From Saposhnikovia divaricata (Eukaryota > Streptophyta > Magnoliopsida > Apiales > Apiaceae): 64,000 nt of DNA. The stretch covers positions 3,498,803 through 3,562,802 of the forward strand of contig CM071599.1 of assembly GCA_036435485.1 (NCBI GenBank), read 5' to 3'. The position numbers and the translations under genes were made by a program. Below are positions 44,969-54,754 of the stretch, in pieces. A model generated the notes under the pieces. The model ran no database searches. It was given only the letters and a program-made list of their open reading frames with translations, and had not been told where the DNA came from. How positions within the stretch are numbered: the first letter of the stretch is position 1; every line of letters begins with the position of its first letter.

Positions 44969-46260
44969 GGTGGCAGTAGCAATGAATGGTAGTAACTATT
45001 GTTAGGAGCGAAGAATACTTGATGCTAATGAAAAGAAGAAAAGAACTCATAAACTGTCAGAAAAGGACAGACAAAACTTGCCAACTTTAGCAAGACTTCA
45101 TTCATGTAAGTGATTTTTGGGTTCAAGTTTAAGTAAGGCCAATACAAGAAAAAGGTTTAGTCAAGTAATGTGTTGTGTCACCGAAAAAATAAGCTTAAGC
45201 TCAACGGGGTAACTAATTGATCATGTATAAATGGTGTGGTAATATAGGAAACATGAGGTTATTCCTTAATGCCTTTATCATGTTATCATCAATTAATGTC
45301 ATGCATTTCAAGAAAGGTCTCAAACAAGTGCTAGCAATGCAAACAACATGTGGACACTCAAGCAAACGAATATAAAATGCAAAAGATATGCATATAGGCT
45401 CAAAAGCTCACTTGGTGACAAAACATAATTATCCCAAGCAAAAAGTCTCTCTAACGCACCTACTTGTACTCAAAGCATGCAAATCAAATCATCTTGCACA
45501 TATTCTTGTTCTTTTAATTACTTACAACATTCATTAAGTTTACTAGCTTCAACTTACTAGTGTATGTGTATGAACAAGAACAAAGCATATCACTTCTCAA
45601 TCAAAAGCGTCAAGAATACAAAATTCCTATAGCATGCATGGGTGCATCAAAGTAAATTACAAGTAATCTTCACAAGGCTATTATTATTTTTGTGATTTTT
45701 AATTTTTAATTTTTTTAGATGTATATAACACATAATAATACATAATTGTGAATACATCCCCACACTTAAATGGGTCAATATCCTCAATACTACTAAACTC
45801 GTAATAAAACTACATAAGAGAAAAGAAAGAAAAATCCCCAAGATTCAAGATGGATACTATTGTGGGTATCCAAAAGTGCCTAAAACTAGCGATTTGTACA
45901 CCATGGGTAGCTATACTCTCCCCGTGGTGCAACTGCTCTCTGTCCTGATCATACTAAACTGACCTTCTCGACCTTCAAATCCGATCTCCACTGTTCAGAA
46001 TTTAGATATCGGAGTAAGGAAGATGCTGTCCAAAATTCAGGACGATGCGACCGTTGGAACTCCGGGAAACGTAAAAACAAGACAGCTGACTCAACCAGAA
46101 ATTTTTTTGCTAATTTTTTTAGTTTTGCACCTGTAACAACCACTTAAAACAAACACATCAAGGTAAAAAAACCAAATCTAACTAATAATATAGCCTTGGG
46201 TTACCTTCCAAACAGCGCTTATTTATTGTCATTAGCTCGACTGATTTGCACATGAAATCT

Positions 46261-47051
46261 TCAATGAGGAGAAAAAGCAAATAGATGCATATATCTACAA
46301 ATTTGTATTACAACCATAATGTGCAAATATACCTTTGATTCATTAAAATTTACGAAAACTTTCATGAATCTCACATGCTCAAGAGACTTAGAAATATTAA
46401 AGTAGCTAGAAAAGTCGTCATAATAATCATCATAAGTATGACCCATAAACTCTTCCCAAATTGAATCCCTATATTCCAAAACAAGATTTTCAATTTCATC
46501 AATTTTTAATTCCTTCTCAATTATAATTGGACACTCGTCAAATTTTATCTCGTCTACCAGTGTATTAAGCTCAACAATATTTTCTAGATTTGGTAGAATT
46601 TCAATTACATCCAAATTATTATTATTATCATGCATGGGACAATCATCAACTAACAAGCAGACTCATCAAACACAAAATTTTCATCAATTGCTAAGAAAGA
46701 ATCATGGATCATTGATAAATTGACACAAGGAGGAACTTGAAGACAACCGTTATGCATCATAAGTTGAACTTCTATTATAAAACTATTTCTTTTAGCATTC
46801 TCCTCATACCAACATATTGATTCCGATTCACATGAAATATCATTCTTACTAGCAATCTCAAAAGTGGGATCGTCAAAGTGCTTAAAAAGTCCCAAAGAAA
46901 GTAAAGAAGGATTAGAATGAATTAAGCTCGTATCAACATCACTGCATATATATGGATAAAGATCATAATACTGATTTTCAAAGTCACATGAAAAATCAGT
47001 GTTAGGTGCGTATGAAGCATAATATAAGTTCTCAGAATGGAATGAATTCAC
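46261..47051 (-). pseudogene. unrecognised reverse ORF pair inside the gypsy-like remnant
   Basis: Frame 1 (47051-46650, 133 codons, MNSFHSENLYYASYAPN) runs straight into frame 2 (46656-46261, DVIEILPNLENIVELNTL) with a one-step frame change at a TAG. The product is Asp/Glu/Asn-rich with many Tyr and Phe residues and no motif I recognise. As it follows the primer site it sits where gag would be, but it has no zinc knuckle. I call it a decayed single frame; protein status is unproven. Confidence 0.45.
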
Positions 47052-47315
47052 CTGATATGGATTAAAATCCTCATAAGCAGTGAAAGGTGCAAATTATTAG
47101 AGTCTTGATATCATTCTTGATTGTCGAAGAAATTCTGAGCGTTATTCCAACCAAAGTTGTAATCCATGTTATCTCTCTACTTCAAAAACTCGTTCTAGGT
47201 TCCTCAAAGAAACCTGCAGAAACACCAAAAAAAAAACAAAAGAAGGGAAAAAAAATATGTACAAAGATAAATCCAAACTACAAGAAACAATTAACTCAAA
47301 ATCAATATTGTTGCC

Positions 47316-47335
47316 TTCCTCGGCAGCGGCGCTAA
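47316..47335 (-). other. primer-binding site, tRNA-Asp type
   Basis: The reverse strand reads GCGCCGCTGCCGAGGAA after the probable LTR end (ACATAAACA). This differs by few bases from the TGGCGCCGTTGCCGGGGA primer site known in Athila/Tat gypsy elements. It fixes the direction of the remnant. Confidence 0.7.
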
Positions 47336-47340
47336 TTTGT

Positions 47341-47686
47341 TTATGTGTATTTTTATGAGTTCCGTTCAAAGGGAAGGACTGATATCAGTACCAATTCCAA
47401 GTCTTTTATCTCTTACTGTTCAAAAGTGTGGAAGAATTTGTGGGTGTGTGATTATCTACTAATTAATCTAATAAACAAATAAAAAGAAAATAATTAAGTA
47501 AAAATACTATATAGAAATATTAATCCAACATTAATTAATAGAATAAAAAATAATTTTTTAAAGAATTTAATAATGGCTGATTATTTAGTTAAAAATCTAA
47601 TGTTTGTTATTCTTTCCACAATATATGACGATCAAAATAATGAGGACCAAAAATTTTGATATTATCATTCTTACATTATATATAAA
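47341..47686 (-). other. probable 5' LTR remnant of the gypsy-like element
   Basis: It lies directly outside the primer site and ends in ACATAAACA on the reverse strand. AT-rich and non-coding. The outer end is lost at the Helitron-like tract, so the LTR length is unknown. Confidence 0.45.
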
Positions 47687-47813
47687 CTAGCTTAAAACCC
47701 GTGCATCGCACAGACTTTCTTTAATATTATATGATTTTTTCAATAATTTCAATAATTTTTTGATGATATTAATTTTGTAAGTTAAATTTTTAAATGATAT
47801 GATTTTATAATAG

Positions 47814-47846
<33 letters not shown>

Positions 47847-49552
47847 CCATATCATTTTTAAAAAAGGAAAAAGTTGTAAGATATAGATAATATGATACGT
47901 TTTAGCTGTAAAAGGTAATCAGTCAATTATTAATTATTATGGTATTATTTTATTTAATATAATTATCTGGAAAAGAAGAGTTTTCAGTAAGAGAAAATAT
48001 AAAAGGTAACATATTTTAGCTAAAAATGTAATTTGTTAGTTATTACCTATAAGTAATAATAATAATATTATTTTATTTTATTAAATTTAGTTGCCCGTAG
48101 TATTTTTAGAATATAAAAATGAAATTAATTAGTTATTTAAAAATAGAAAATGTAACATGTTTTTACCATAATAAATATTTAAGTAAGGATAATTAAGTAA
48201 GAAAATAATGTTTAAAAATAAGAAATTTTATTTAGAAAATATAGAAAATAAATATTACATTTTATTTGAAAAAGGTAATCAATTAGTTATTAGTAATTAT
48301 AATTTTATTAGTTTATTTCATTAATAGAATGACCCGTGATATTCTTGGAAATGAGAGGTTTTAGTCAGAAAAGTTAGAAAGATAATGTGTTCTAGTTGAA
48401 AGGCGTAATTGGTTAGCTGTTAGAAATTAGATAAATATTACACGAACTACATTTTAATTTTAATTATTATCATTATTATTAAGCATATATTTATATATTG
48501 TTAAGAAGTCATCACTATCGTGGTTACATGGTGGTATATAGGTAGATGTGTATTTCGTAAATATTTCGCTAGATGATAAGCCGTGCAAAGCATGGGTCGA
48601 GATAATTTAATTAAACTGATCATTTCTTTATTATAATTTTATAAGAATTATTTTATTTATCACAAAAAAAATATTTTAAAAAATGATGAAAGTAAAAAAG
48701 AAAACTACGTTATTTATACAACTAAGTAGTTTATAATAAAAGAATTGTACCATTAAAACGTGATTTCATTTATTAATAAGATATTAGATAATAAGGGTCC
48801 GAGAAAATTTAATTAAATTGATCATTAATTTATTATAAAAATTTAAGTTATTTATAAAGAATTTTCTTATCAATAAAGGTCATTTTATATATTATTTATT
48901 TAAGTTTATTTAAGAAAATCGAAAAAAAAAACTATATGATTCTGATATATACATAAAAATGTACATGATTATGATAAATATGTTATTTGTGAATTAAATT
49001 GAGCTATAATAAAACACTACAATTATAATAGTATTTAACAATTTTATTATTCTTGGAGAAATAGGAATCTTAAGGGTGAACAAATTTTGGTACCGAAGTA
49101 CCATTAAAAATGGATTTCGTTTGTTATAGATAAGTATGTCAGATCAACTTATGTATTTGTAGTCTTTTTTTATTAAATTGTAGTAAAAGAATTATAATTG
49201 TAATAGAATTTTTTTTATATAATTAATAATAACTAACTGATTACCTTTTCCAACTAAAAGGTAATATCTTTTCTATAATTTTTAACAAAAATATCTCAAT
49301 TTCAAACTTGATTGTTTTACGTATTATTCTTACTTAAATATTTATTATTAGTAGAAACATGTATTTTTATTTTATTTAATAATGATATAATAGTTTCTAA
49401 CAGCTAACCAATTACTCCTTTCAGCTAGAACATTTTCTATATTTTTTAACAAAAATATCTCAATTTTAAACTTGATTTTTTACTTAATTATTCTTACTTA
49501 AATATTTATTATTGATAAAAACATATCACGGGTCATTATTTCTATTTTATAA
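47687..49552 (-). mobile_element. Helitron-like AT-rich tract with imperfect internal inverted repeats
   Basis: The left edge reads on the reverse strand as hairpin CTGTGC GAT GCAC plus CGGG, then TTTTAAG and CTAG followed by T, a Helitron 3' end. A similar CCGTGCAAAGCATGGG word at about 48581 may mark a second such terminus. GGTAATCAG/CTGATTACC-type words near 47910 and 49240 are in inverted order. No 5' TC end, helicase gene or other ORF is seen. The tract ends exactly where the copia LTR remnant starts (49553). Confidence 0.5.
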
Positions 49553-49802
49553 AATTACATAGCATAGCTTATTTACAATTGGCTACCCTATTCTGTCTAT
49601 CCGTTGATAGTCAACATGACTGTGGATAAAAACCCTATCAACTGATAACATAGAGATACTTGCAGTATGCTACAAAACCTCATCCGTTGATGAGCTACCT
49701 GTCAACGGATAGAGTTATAAATCCTCATCCGTTGACAGCTACAAAACCTTATACAATTTGATTAATTGTGAAGTTATCATCAAGTACAACATATTCCTAA
49801 CA
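49553..49802 (-). repeat. copia copy A, 3' LTR (first 250 bp only)
   Basis: It begins TGTTAGGAATATGTTGTACT at 49802 on the reverse strand and matches the first 250 bp of copy B's LTR (61180-61429) with about five differences. It ends abruptly after ATGTAATT. Four exact ATCCGTTGA/TCAACGGAT words are inside. Confidence 0.9.
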
Positions 49803-49817
49803 ATCTCCCCCAATTTA
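49803..49817 (-). other. polypurine tract of copia copy A
   Basis: The reverse strand reads AAATTGGGGGAGAT directly before the TG of the LTR, the normal primer for plus-strand synthesis. Confidence 0.75.
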
Positions 49818-49974
49818 TACTTGATGGCAATAAAGCATAAATTCAGGACCTTGATGATAACAAAACATTCCTAAAGATATATAAAGAACAATGCATAAAT
49901 TGTATTAAGCTACAAAAATTAAAAACTGAAAGTTTGAGAAATTTACAGAGAAGTGCTCCTCTAGACTGAGCAGA

Positions 49975-52900
49975 TTAAGACTGTTTCTTTCCTCTTGTTG
50001 GCATCACCCTTGATTTTCCTTCTTTGGCAGAGTTGGACTCAATCTGTATTTGGAGTTGCCTATAGAAGGCATCTTCTTCATCTACCTTTGGATTTAGCTT
50101 TTGTAGTAACCATCTCAGGTATTGAGAACTAGCCTTTGGTAGTTGGTCTTCTAACCTGAAGAATCTCCTGTTACCATCTTCATCCCTGAACTCCATCATC
50201 CAGAAGGGTTGAATGTGGATTTTCTGTCCATTGTATGGGATCTTCATTTTCCTTGGTAGACTTGATGGTGAGTTCCATTCCCTCCTTATTTGTTCTATTC
50301 TGTCCAGTATCTCCCCTTTTGCTATCTTGGAGAACCCTGTGTATCTCTTGATTGCAGAGAACACTTTGGTTAAGGTATGATAATTTTCTCCAAGAACCCT
50401 TTGTAGTGGCCATGTCCTTTCCATTCCTCCCTTGAATACAAAGACCAATCTTTCAGGCAAATGTCTATATTTGTCAATTCCTCTTACTTCTGACAATTCA
50501 TCCAGATAAAGATTCATGCCAGAGTATTCTTCAATATCTGCCTGATAGATAAAATCATCCTTGTTTTCCAAGATTGGCTGCCTGACAATAGCAGGTACCC
50601 TAACAACTTGAATTGGTTCCTTTGAAGGTTGCTTCCTGGGTTTCCTTTTCTTCTGTATAGGCTTCTGTTGAGGCTTCAGCAAGAATGAAGGAACCTCAAT
50701 GGAGTCAAGATTCATTGGTTCCTCTTTAGGTACTATAGGCTCACCATGGAAATTCACAGCTGGGTTGAATACTTTTACATCAATAGGTTGTGATGAACCA
50801 ACTGTCTCCTTGTTTTCAATTTCTGGAGAGACAGGCCTCCTTGCCTTTGATTTTATTCTCTTAGATTTGGATTTGGGGACTGATTTCCCTTTCTTTTTGA
50901 ATTTGGGGACTTCCTCAGGTTCCCTCAATTCATCCTCTACCTCATCCAATAACTCTTGAGCCAGCCTTGCTTGCTTCTCATCTGAGTTTTCATATTGATA
51001 TTCAGTGCTTGGTTGAGATTCTCTTAGCAGCCTTGAAGTCTCTTCTCTCTTGGCTTCAACAAATCTAGGATGGCTGTTGGATATGTTTAGAACTTTTCCA
51101 TTCCTTATGATTACAGCCATCCATTCTCTTACACAACTGTTAGTCTTCTCCTTGAATTCCTTGATTTGCTTACCCATCAGCTTCCCTTCATCATCCTTGG
51201 GAAATGGAAAGTCCAGTTGTAACTTGTTCTTCCCATTTGCTTTTGGTGGTGAGTAGGGTCTTGTTTTGATGTAGGGTTCAAATTCTTTAACATGAGAAGG
51301 CTCAGCATCATAGAATGTAGGAGCCACAATTGCTGGAGTGAGCACCTTCAGAATTGTTGTAGATATTGTTGGAGCTGAGGTTTGGCTAGAGAACAGAGTT
51401 GATGCAATAGATTGATTGATCAATCTTTCTGTTCTCATTATCCTTTCATAGTTTTCCTCTTTCATCTTTTGTAGAGCTTCAATTTTGGCTAGCTTTTCCT
51501 CTTCTGTCAAGTTTGAGAAATCAAACTCTTTAGATAGAGCTACTTGTTCAGGTTTGGAATTGCTGGGGGAGGCTGTGACAATGAAGTCCTGTGGATTGAC
51601 CACTATGGTAGGCTGCTGCTCCCCCTCACTTGCTGCTTCCCTTCTTTCAGAAATTAAGATTTGACTTGTAGTTGCCACAGCCTCTTCCACTTTCTCCCCC
51701 TTTTTGTTAGCATCAAGGGTTTGACTAGAAGTTGGGGCTGCAACTAACTTTTCTAACAGTTGGGTTTGCAGTTTCTGATGTTGAAGAAATTGCTCCATCT
51801 GGGATTCCATCTTTTCCACTCTTGAGTTGAGTAGTTGCACAGACTTAGCCAGGTTGTCTTCTTTGATGAACCTTTGTTGCAACACCCTCTGAGTGGCTGT
51901 AGGAGCTAGTTGCTCTAGATTGGAATCCACAGAGATCTTCACATCCTTGATTTCTTGTTTGACATCCTCTAAGTTGGATCTCTGAATCACCATTTGCATC
52001 TTTTGTAACTTAAGGGAGTCAATTGCCTGTTGAAGAACAACCTTTCTCTGTGGATCTGCTTCTGGGTGCTCAGCCAGGGCAGATTTATATTGCCTTATGA
52101 TTTCCATATCAAGTTGATGATAGGTGTAGTTGTGAGCAAATGTAAAATCATGAATACTGCTACCACCTTCATCTTCAGAGCTCTGGCTGTCTTCATCTTC
52201 AGAATTGTCAAATTCTTCACTCTCAGTAGTGGTTGGCAGAGCTGCTATAGATTCCTTAGCTCTAAGTAGAGACTGTGAGGTGTGCACTAGGTGCATTGCC
52301 TCCTCTGCTTCCACATTGCCCTGTTGTGCTAGAATTTGATAGGCAGGAACAGGGTGAGTAAAGGTTTCAGCATCCAAAGAAATGGAGTCAATCATGGACT
52401 GATATTCTCTTTGATATTCCATTTCCTTGGCTGCATCCTCAACCTCCATTGACTCACTAGCAATGGCTGCTTCTTCCATCCTTATTTCTCCTGTAGTCCC
52501 TTCTCTCCCCTCATCTCTCTTTTCTTGCATCAAGGGCTCCCCTTGGCTCACACCTCTCACACCCTCACCTTCACCTACTAAGGTGGAACTCTCAAACTCT
52601 CCTTTTGCCTGACCGGAAGAAATGGCCAGCCTCTCATTATTTACCTCTCCTTTTGCCTGCTCACAAGGCAGCCTCTCACTCCCTTCCCTCAATCCTAAAA
52701 GTGTTTCAACTACTGAGAACTCCTCCACACTTGACACAGGAATGTCAGATATAGCAGTGGTAGAGTGAGTTATCAACGGATAAGGAATATCCGTTGATGG
52801 AGTAGTTATAGCTGTCAACGGATGGCTAGATAGAGGCGCATCCGTTGATGGAGAAACACTTGTCAACGGATGAAGGATATCCGTTGAGGAAGGAATAATT

Positions 52901-54582
52901 TTATCCGTTGAAGAGAAAACCAACACTGAATCTGTGGAGATTGATTTTAAGTTCGAGGCCACAGTCTGTGTTGAGAATTCTGGAAGGGAAGATTGATGGT
53001 CCAACAAATCATCTAAACAATGATGACCACCAATTGCAGAATGGGGCTTCTCCAAGAATCTTAAAGATGGAGAATCAGGAATTGATGTAGATATCATATC
53101 CACATCCAGAGATGGAGTTGGTGATGGTGGATTGTAATGTGTGTCGATTTGAAGATTAAGATCAAGGGGCTGTGACTCCACATTTATTGAAGCCACATCA
53201 AACTGAGTTTGAGAAGGTACAGTTTCCTGTACTGTGTGTGCACCCTGTGATTCCCCTGTGGTTTTAGATTTCACTCTTCTTCCATAGGTTTTTGAGATTG
53301 GGCTATATGTGTCTCTAACCCTCTTGTGTAGTGTTCCTTGTGGGGAACTTGATTCAGTAGTCACACTTTGTTGAGAGAGTGTAACTGGAATTTGGCTTGA
53401 AGTTACATTAGCAGTCTTTTGAGAGACTGAAATTGTGGTTGCACTCATCTCTCCATCCTTATCCTTAGGGCTTCTTTGATGTTCACCCTGTCCCTCACCA
53501 CTCACTACCACCTTCACACTCTCCTCAAGAGTTTTGGTAGGTTTTACAACAGGTGTCTTTTGAGAGACACTTGAGGTTTGCTTTTTAGACTGTGATTTTG
53601 GAACTCTGGATTTGGTCACTTTGGTAGGAGCCTGTTTGGTCACAACTACAGACTCCATTGTGACACTAGAAGGCAAAGAAATTTGGGGGTTGGAGATAGG
53701 GGTTTCAGAGTTATAGATAGTTACCTGAACAATTGGTAGATATACCAATTGTACTCCTGCATTGAGGTTCATTCGAATCAGGTCACTTAAGACTCTCTTC
53801 TCCTGAACAAAACATTGGAACTTGCTATCCGGGTTATCAATGGATAGCTTATTCTCAGATACATGCAGTGCTAAGAGCATTAAAAATCTAGCAAAGTAGA
53901 TATTCTTGCTCCTAGTTTCCTTTTTACCCAACTTTGCAGCTATCTCATACATAACTAATGTGCCAAAATTATAGAATTTATCATTTAAGAGCATACACAT
54001 CATAGTTAGCATGGACTGGGTAACAGCATCAAAATTACTAATTTTTCCTGAAAAAGTTTTAATGAAGGCATCATAGAAATAGCTCCATTCTTTAACCATT
54101 CCTTTCCTAACAATTTTCCCTAAGTTTTCAGTACTAAGGGCATAATTAATAGAATTAAGCATGGCAACAATTTCAGCATCAGTGGGTACTTTCAGACAGT
54201 TATTCTCAGGCAATTTTAAACAAGCAGTTATTACATCAGAATTAACCACATAGTTTTTACCCTTTAAAGAAAAAGAAATTGTACCGTCTGTGCCATTGTA
54301 CTCAGCAGATGTCCACATTTCTTCAATTACCTCGTGGATTAAGGGAGTGGTGGCAGTCATAGCATATGACAGTTTGCATTTCTTCACGAAACTCATCAAA
54401 GTGTGGTAAGCTTCTGGAGCATTCACTGTGTCAACAAAGGCCGCGAAATTGTTCTTCTCATAGGTAAACCCAGTGGAGGACATCATATTAACAATAGGCG
54501 CCATTGAAGTGATTGAAGTGATTGAACGGTTGAGATACAGTTTATCCGTTGATGACGTGGATAGCCTGTTACCCGTTGACAT
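49975..54582 (-). CDS. extra ORF of SIRE-type copia element (1535 codons)
   Basis: An uninterrupted ORF after pol, beginning MSTGNRLSTSSTDKLYL. About residues 40-270 form a globular helical domain (FAAFVDTVNAPEAYHTLMSF, VVNSDVITACLKLPENN). A long Ser/Thr/Pro-rich disordered section follows, holding repeated STD/HPLT peptides encoded by the 9-bp element word. About residues 825-945 look like a coiled coil (LQQAIDSLKLQKMQMVIQ, LNSRVEKMESQMEQFL). A basic stretch near 1215-1240 (KSVPKSKSKRIKSKARR) precedes a conserved-looking C-terminal domain (LPERLVFVFKGGMERTWPL). The similarly placed SIRE1 ORF has been called envelope-like, but I see no signal peptide or membrane segment here. It is much longer than the SIRE1 ORF (about 650 residues). 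Role unknown; the open frame suggests recent constraint. Confidence 0.8.
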   Translation of the reverse strand: MSTGNRLSTSSTDKLYLNRSITSITSMAPIVNMMSSTGFTYEKNNFAAFVDTVNAPEAYHTLMSFVKKCKLSYAMTATTPLIHEVIEEMWTSAEYNGTDGTISFSLKGKNYVVNSDVITACLKLPENNCLKVPTDAEIVAMLNSINYALSTENLGKIVRKGMVKEWSYFYDAFIKTFSGKISNFDAVTQSMLTMMCMLLNDKFYNFGTLVMYEIAAKLGKKETRSKNIYFARFLMLLALHVSENKLSIDNPDSKFQCFVQEKRVLSDLIRMNLNAGVQLVYLPIVQVTIYNSETPISNPQISLPSSVTMESVVVTKQAPTKVTKSRVPKSQSKKQTSSVSQKTPVVKPTKTLEESVKVVVSGEGQGEHQRSPKDKDGEMSATTISVSQKTANVTSSQIPVTLSQQSVTTESSSPQGTLHKRVRDTYSPISKTYGRRVKSKTTGESQGAHTVQETVPSQTQFDVASINVESQPLDLNLQIDTHYNPPSPTPSLDVDMISTSIPDSPSLRFLEKPHSAIGGHHCLDDLLDHQSSLPEFSTQTVASNLKSISTDSVLVFSSTDKIIPSSTDILHPLTSVSPSTDAPLSSHPLTAITTPSTDIPYPLITHSTTAISDIPVSSVEEFSVVETLLGLREGSERLPCEQAKGEVNNERLAISSGQAKGEFESSTLVGEGEGVRGVSQGEPLMQEKRDEGREGTTGEIRMEEAAIASESMEVEDAAKEMEYQREYQSMIDSISLDAETFTHPVPAYQILAQQGNVEAEEAMHLVHTSQSLLRAKESIAALPTTTESEEFDNSEDEDSQSSEDEGGSSIHDFTFAHNYTYHQLDMEIIRQYKSALAEHPEADPQRKVVLQQAIDSLKLQKMQMVIQRSNLEDVKQEIKDVKISVDSNLEQLAPTATQRVLQQRFIKEDNLAKSVQLLNSRVEKMESQMEQFLQHQKLQTQLLEKLVAAPTSSQTLDANKKGEKVEEAVATTSQILISERREAASEGEQQPTIVVNPQDFIVTASPSNSKPEQVALSKEFDFSNLTEEEKLAKIEALQKMKEENYERIMRTERLINQSIASTLFSSQTSAPTISTTILKVLTPAIVAPTFYDAEPSHVKEFEPYIKTRPYSPPKANGKNKLQLDFPFPKDDEGKLMGKQIKEFKEKTNSCVREWMAVIIRNGKVLNISNSHPRFVEAKREETSRLLRESQPSTEYQYENSDEKQARLAQELLDEVEDELREPEEVPKFKKKGKSVPKSKSKRIKSKARRPVSPEIENKETVGSSQPIDVKVFNPAVNFHGEPIVPKEEPMNLDSIEVPSFLLKPQQKPIQKKRKPRKQPSKEPIQVVRVPAIVRQPILENKDDFIYQADIEEYSGMNLYLDELSEVRGIDKYRHLPERLVFVFKGGMERTWPLQRVLGENYHTLTKVFSAIKRYTGFSKIAKGEILDRIEQIRREWNSPSSLPRKMKIPYNGQKIHIQPFWMMEFRDEDGNRRFFRLEDQLPKASSQYLRWLLQKLNPKVDEEDAFYRQLQIQIESNSAKEGKSRVMPTRGKKQS

Positions 54583-54754
54583 GCAAAAATCTAGTAATGT
54601 GTTTATACTATCAACGGATAAAAGGATATCCGTTGATAAGCTAATTTTGCCTTAGACAAAATTTCTGCAGAAAATTTTTCTGAAAGTTTTAACTTTCAAG
54701 TAAATCAAAACACATTTCTAGCTTCAAAACAGTGAAATCAAATATCACTAAGAA

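Larger units (their letters stand above)
39645..45114 (-). mobile_element. L1-type LINE retrotransposon, 5.5 kb, 15-bp target duplication
   Basis: TTTGGGTTCAAGTTT occurs exactly at both ends (39630-39644 and 45115-45129). The reverse-strand 3' end is a short A-run next to the duplication. ORF1 (zinc-knuckle protein) and ORF2 (endonuclease, reverse transcriptase, RNase H) follow in the normal order. Full length and an exact target duplication suggest a fairly recent insertion, although ORF1 and ORF2 both carry breaks. It is inserted in the gypsy-like remnant. Confidence 0.92.
45130..47340 (-). mobile_element. gypsy-like LTR retrotransposon remnant, 5' side
   Basis: Reverse-strand sequence from the primer-binding site at 47335 leftward to the LINE. 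It has two short adjoining reading frames (46261-47051) and otherwise repeat-like non-coding DNA without gag-pol domains. It is best read as a non-autonomous large derivative of a Tat/Athila-type element, based on the primer site. The 3' LTR was not found. Confidence 0.6.

Noticed and set aside
49975..54582. Calling the extra copia ORF an envelope protein
   Set aside because: No signal peptide, membrane segment or furin-like site is visible; position alone does not support the name.
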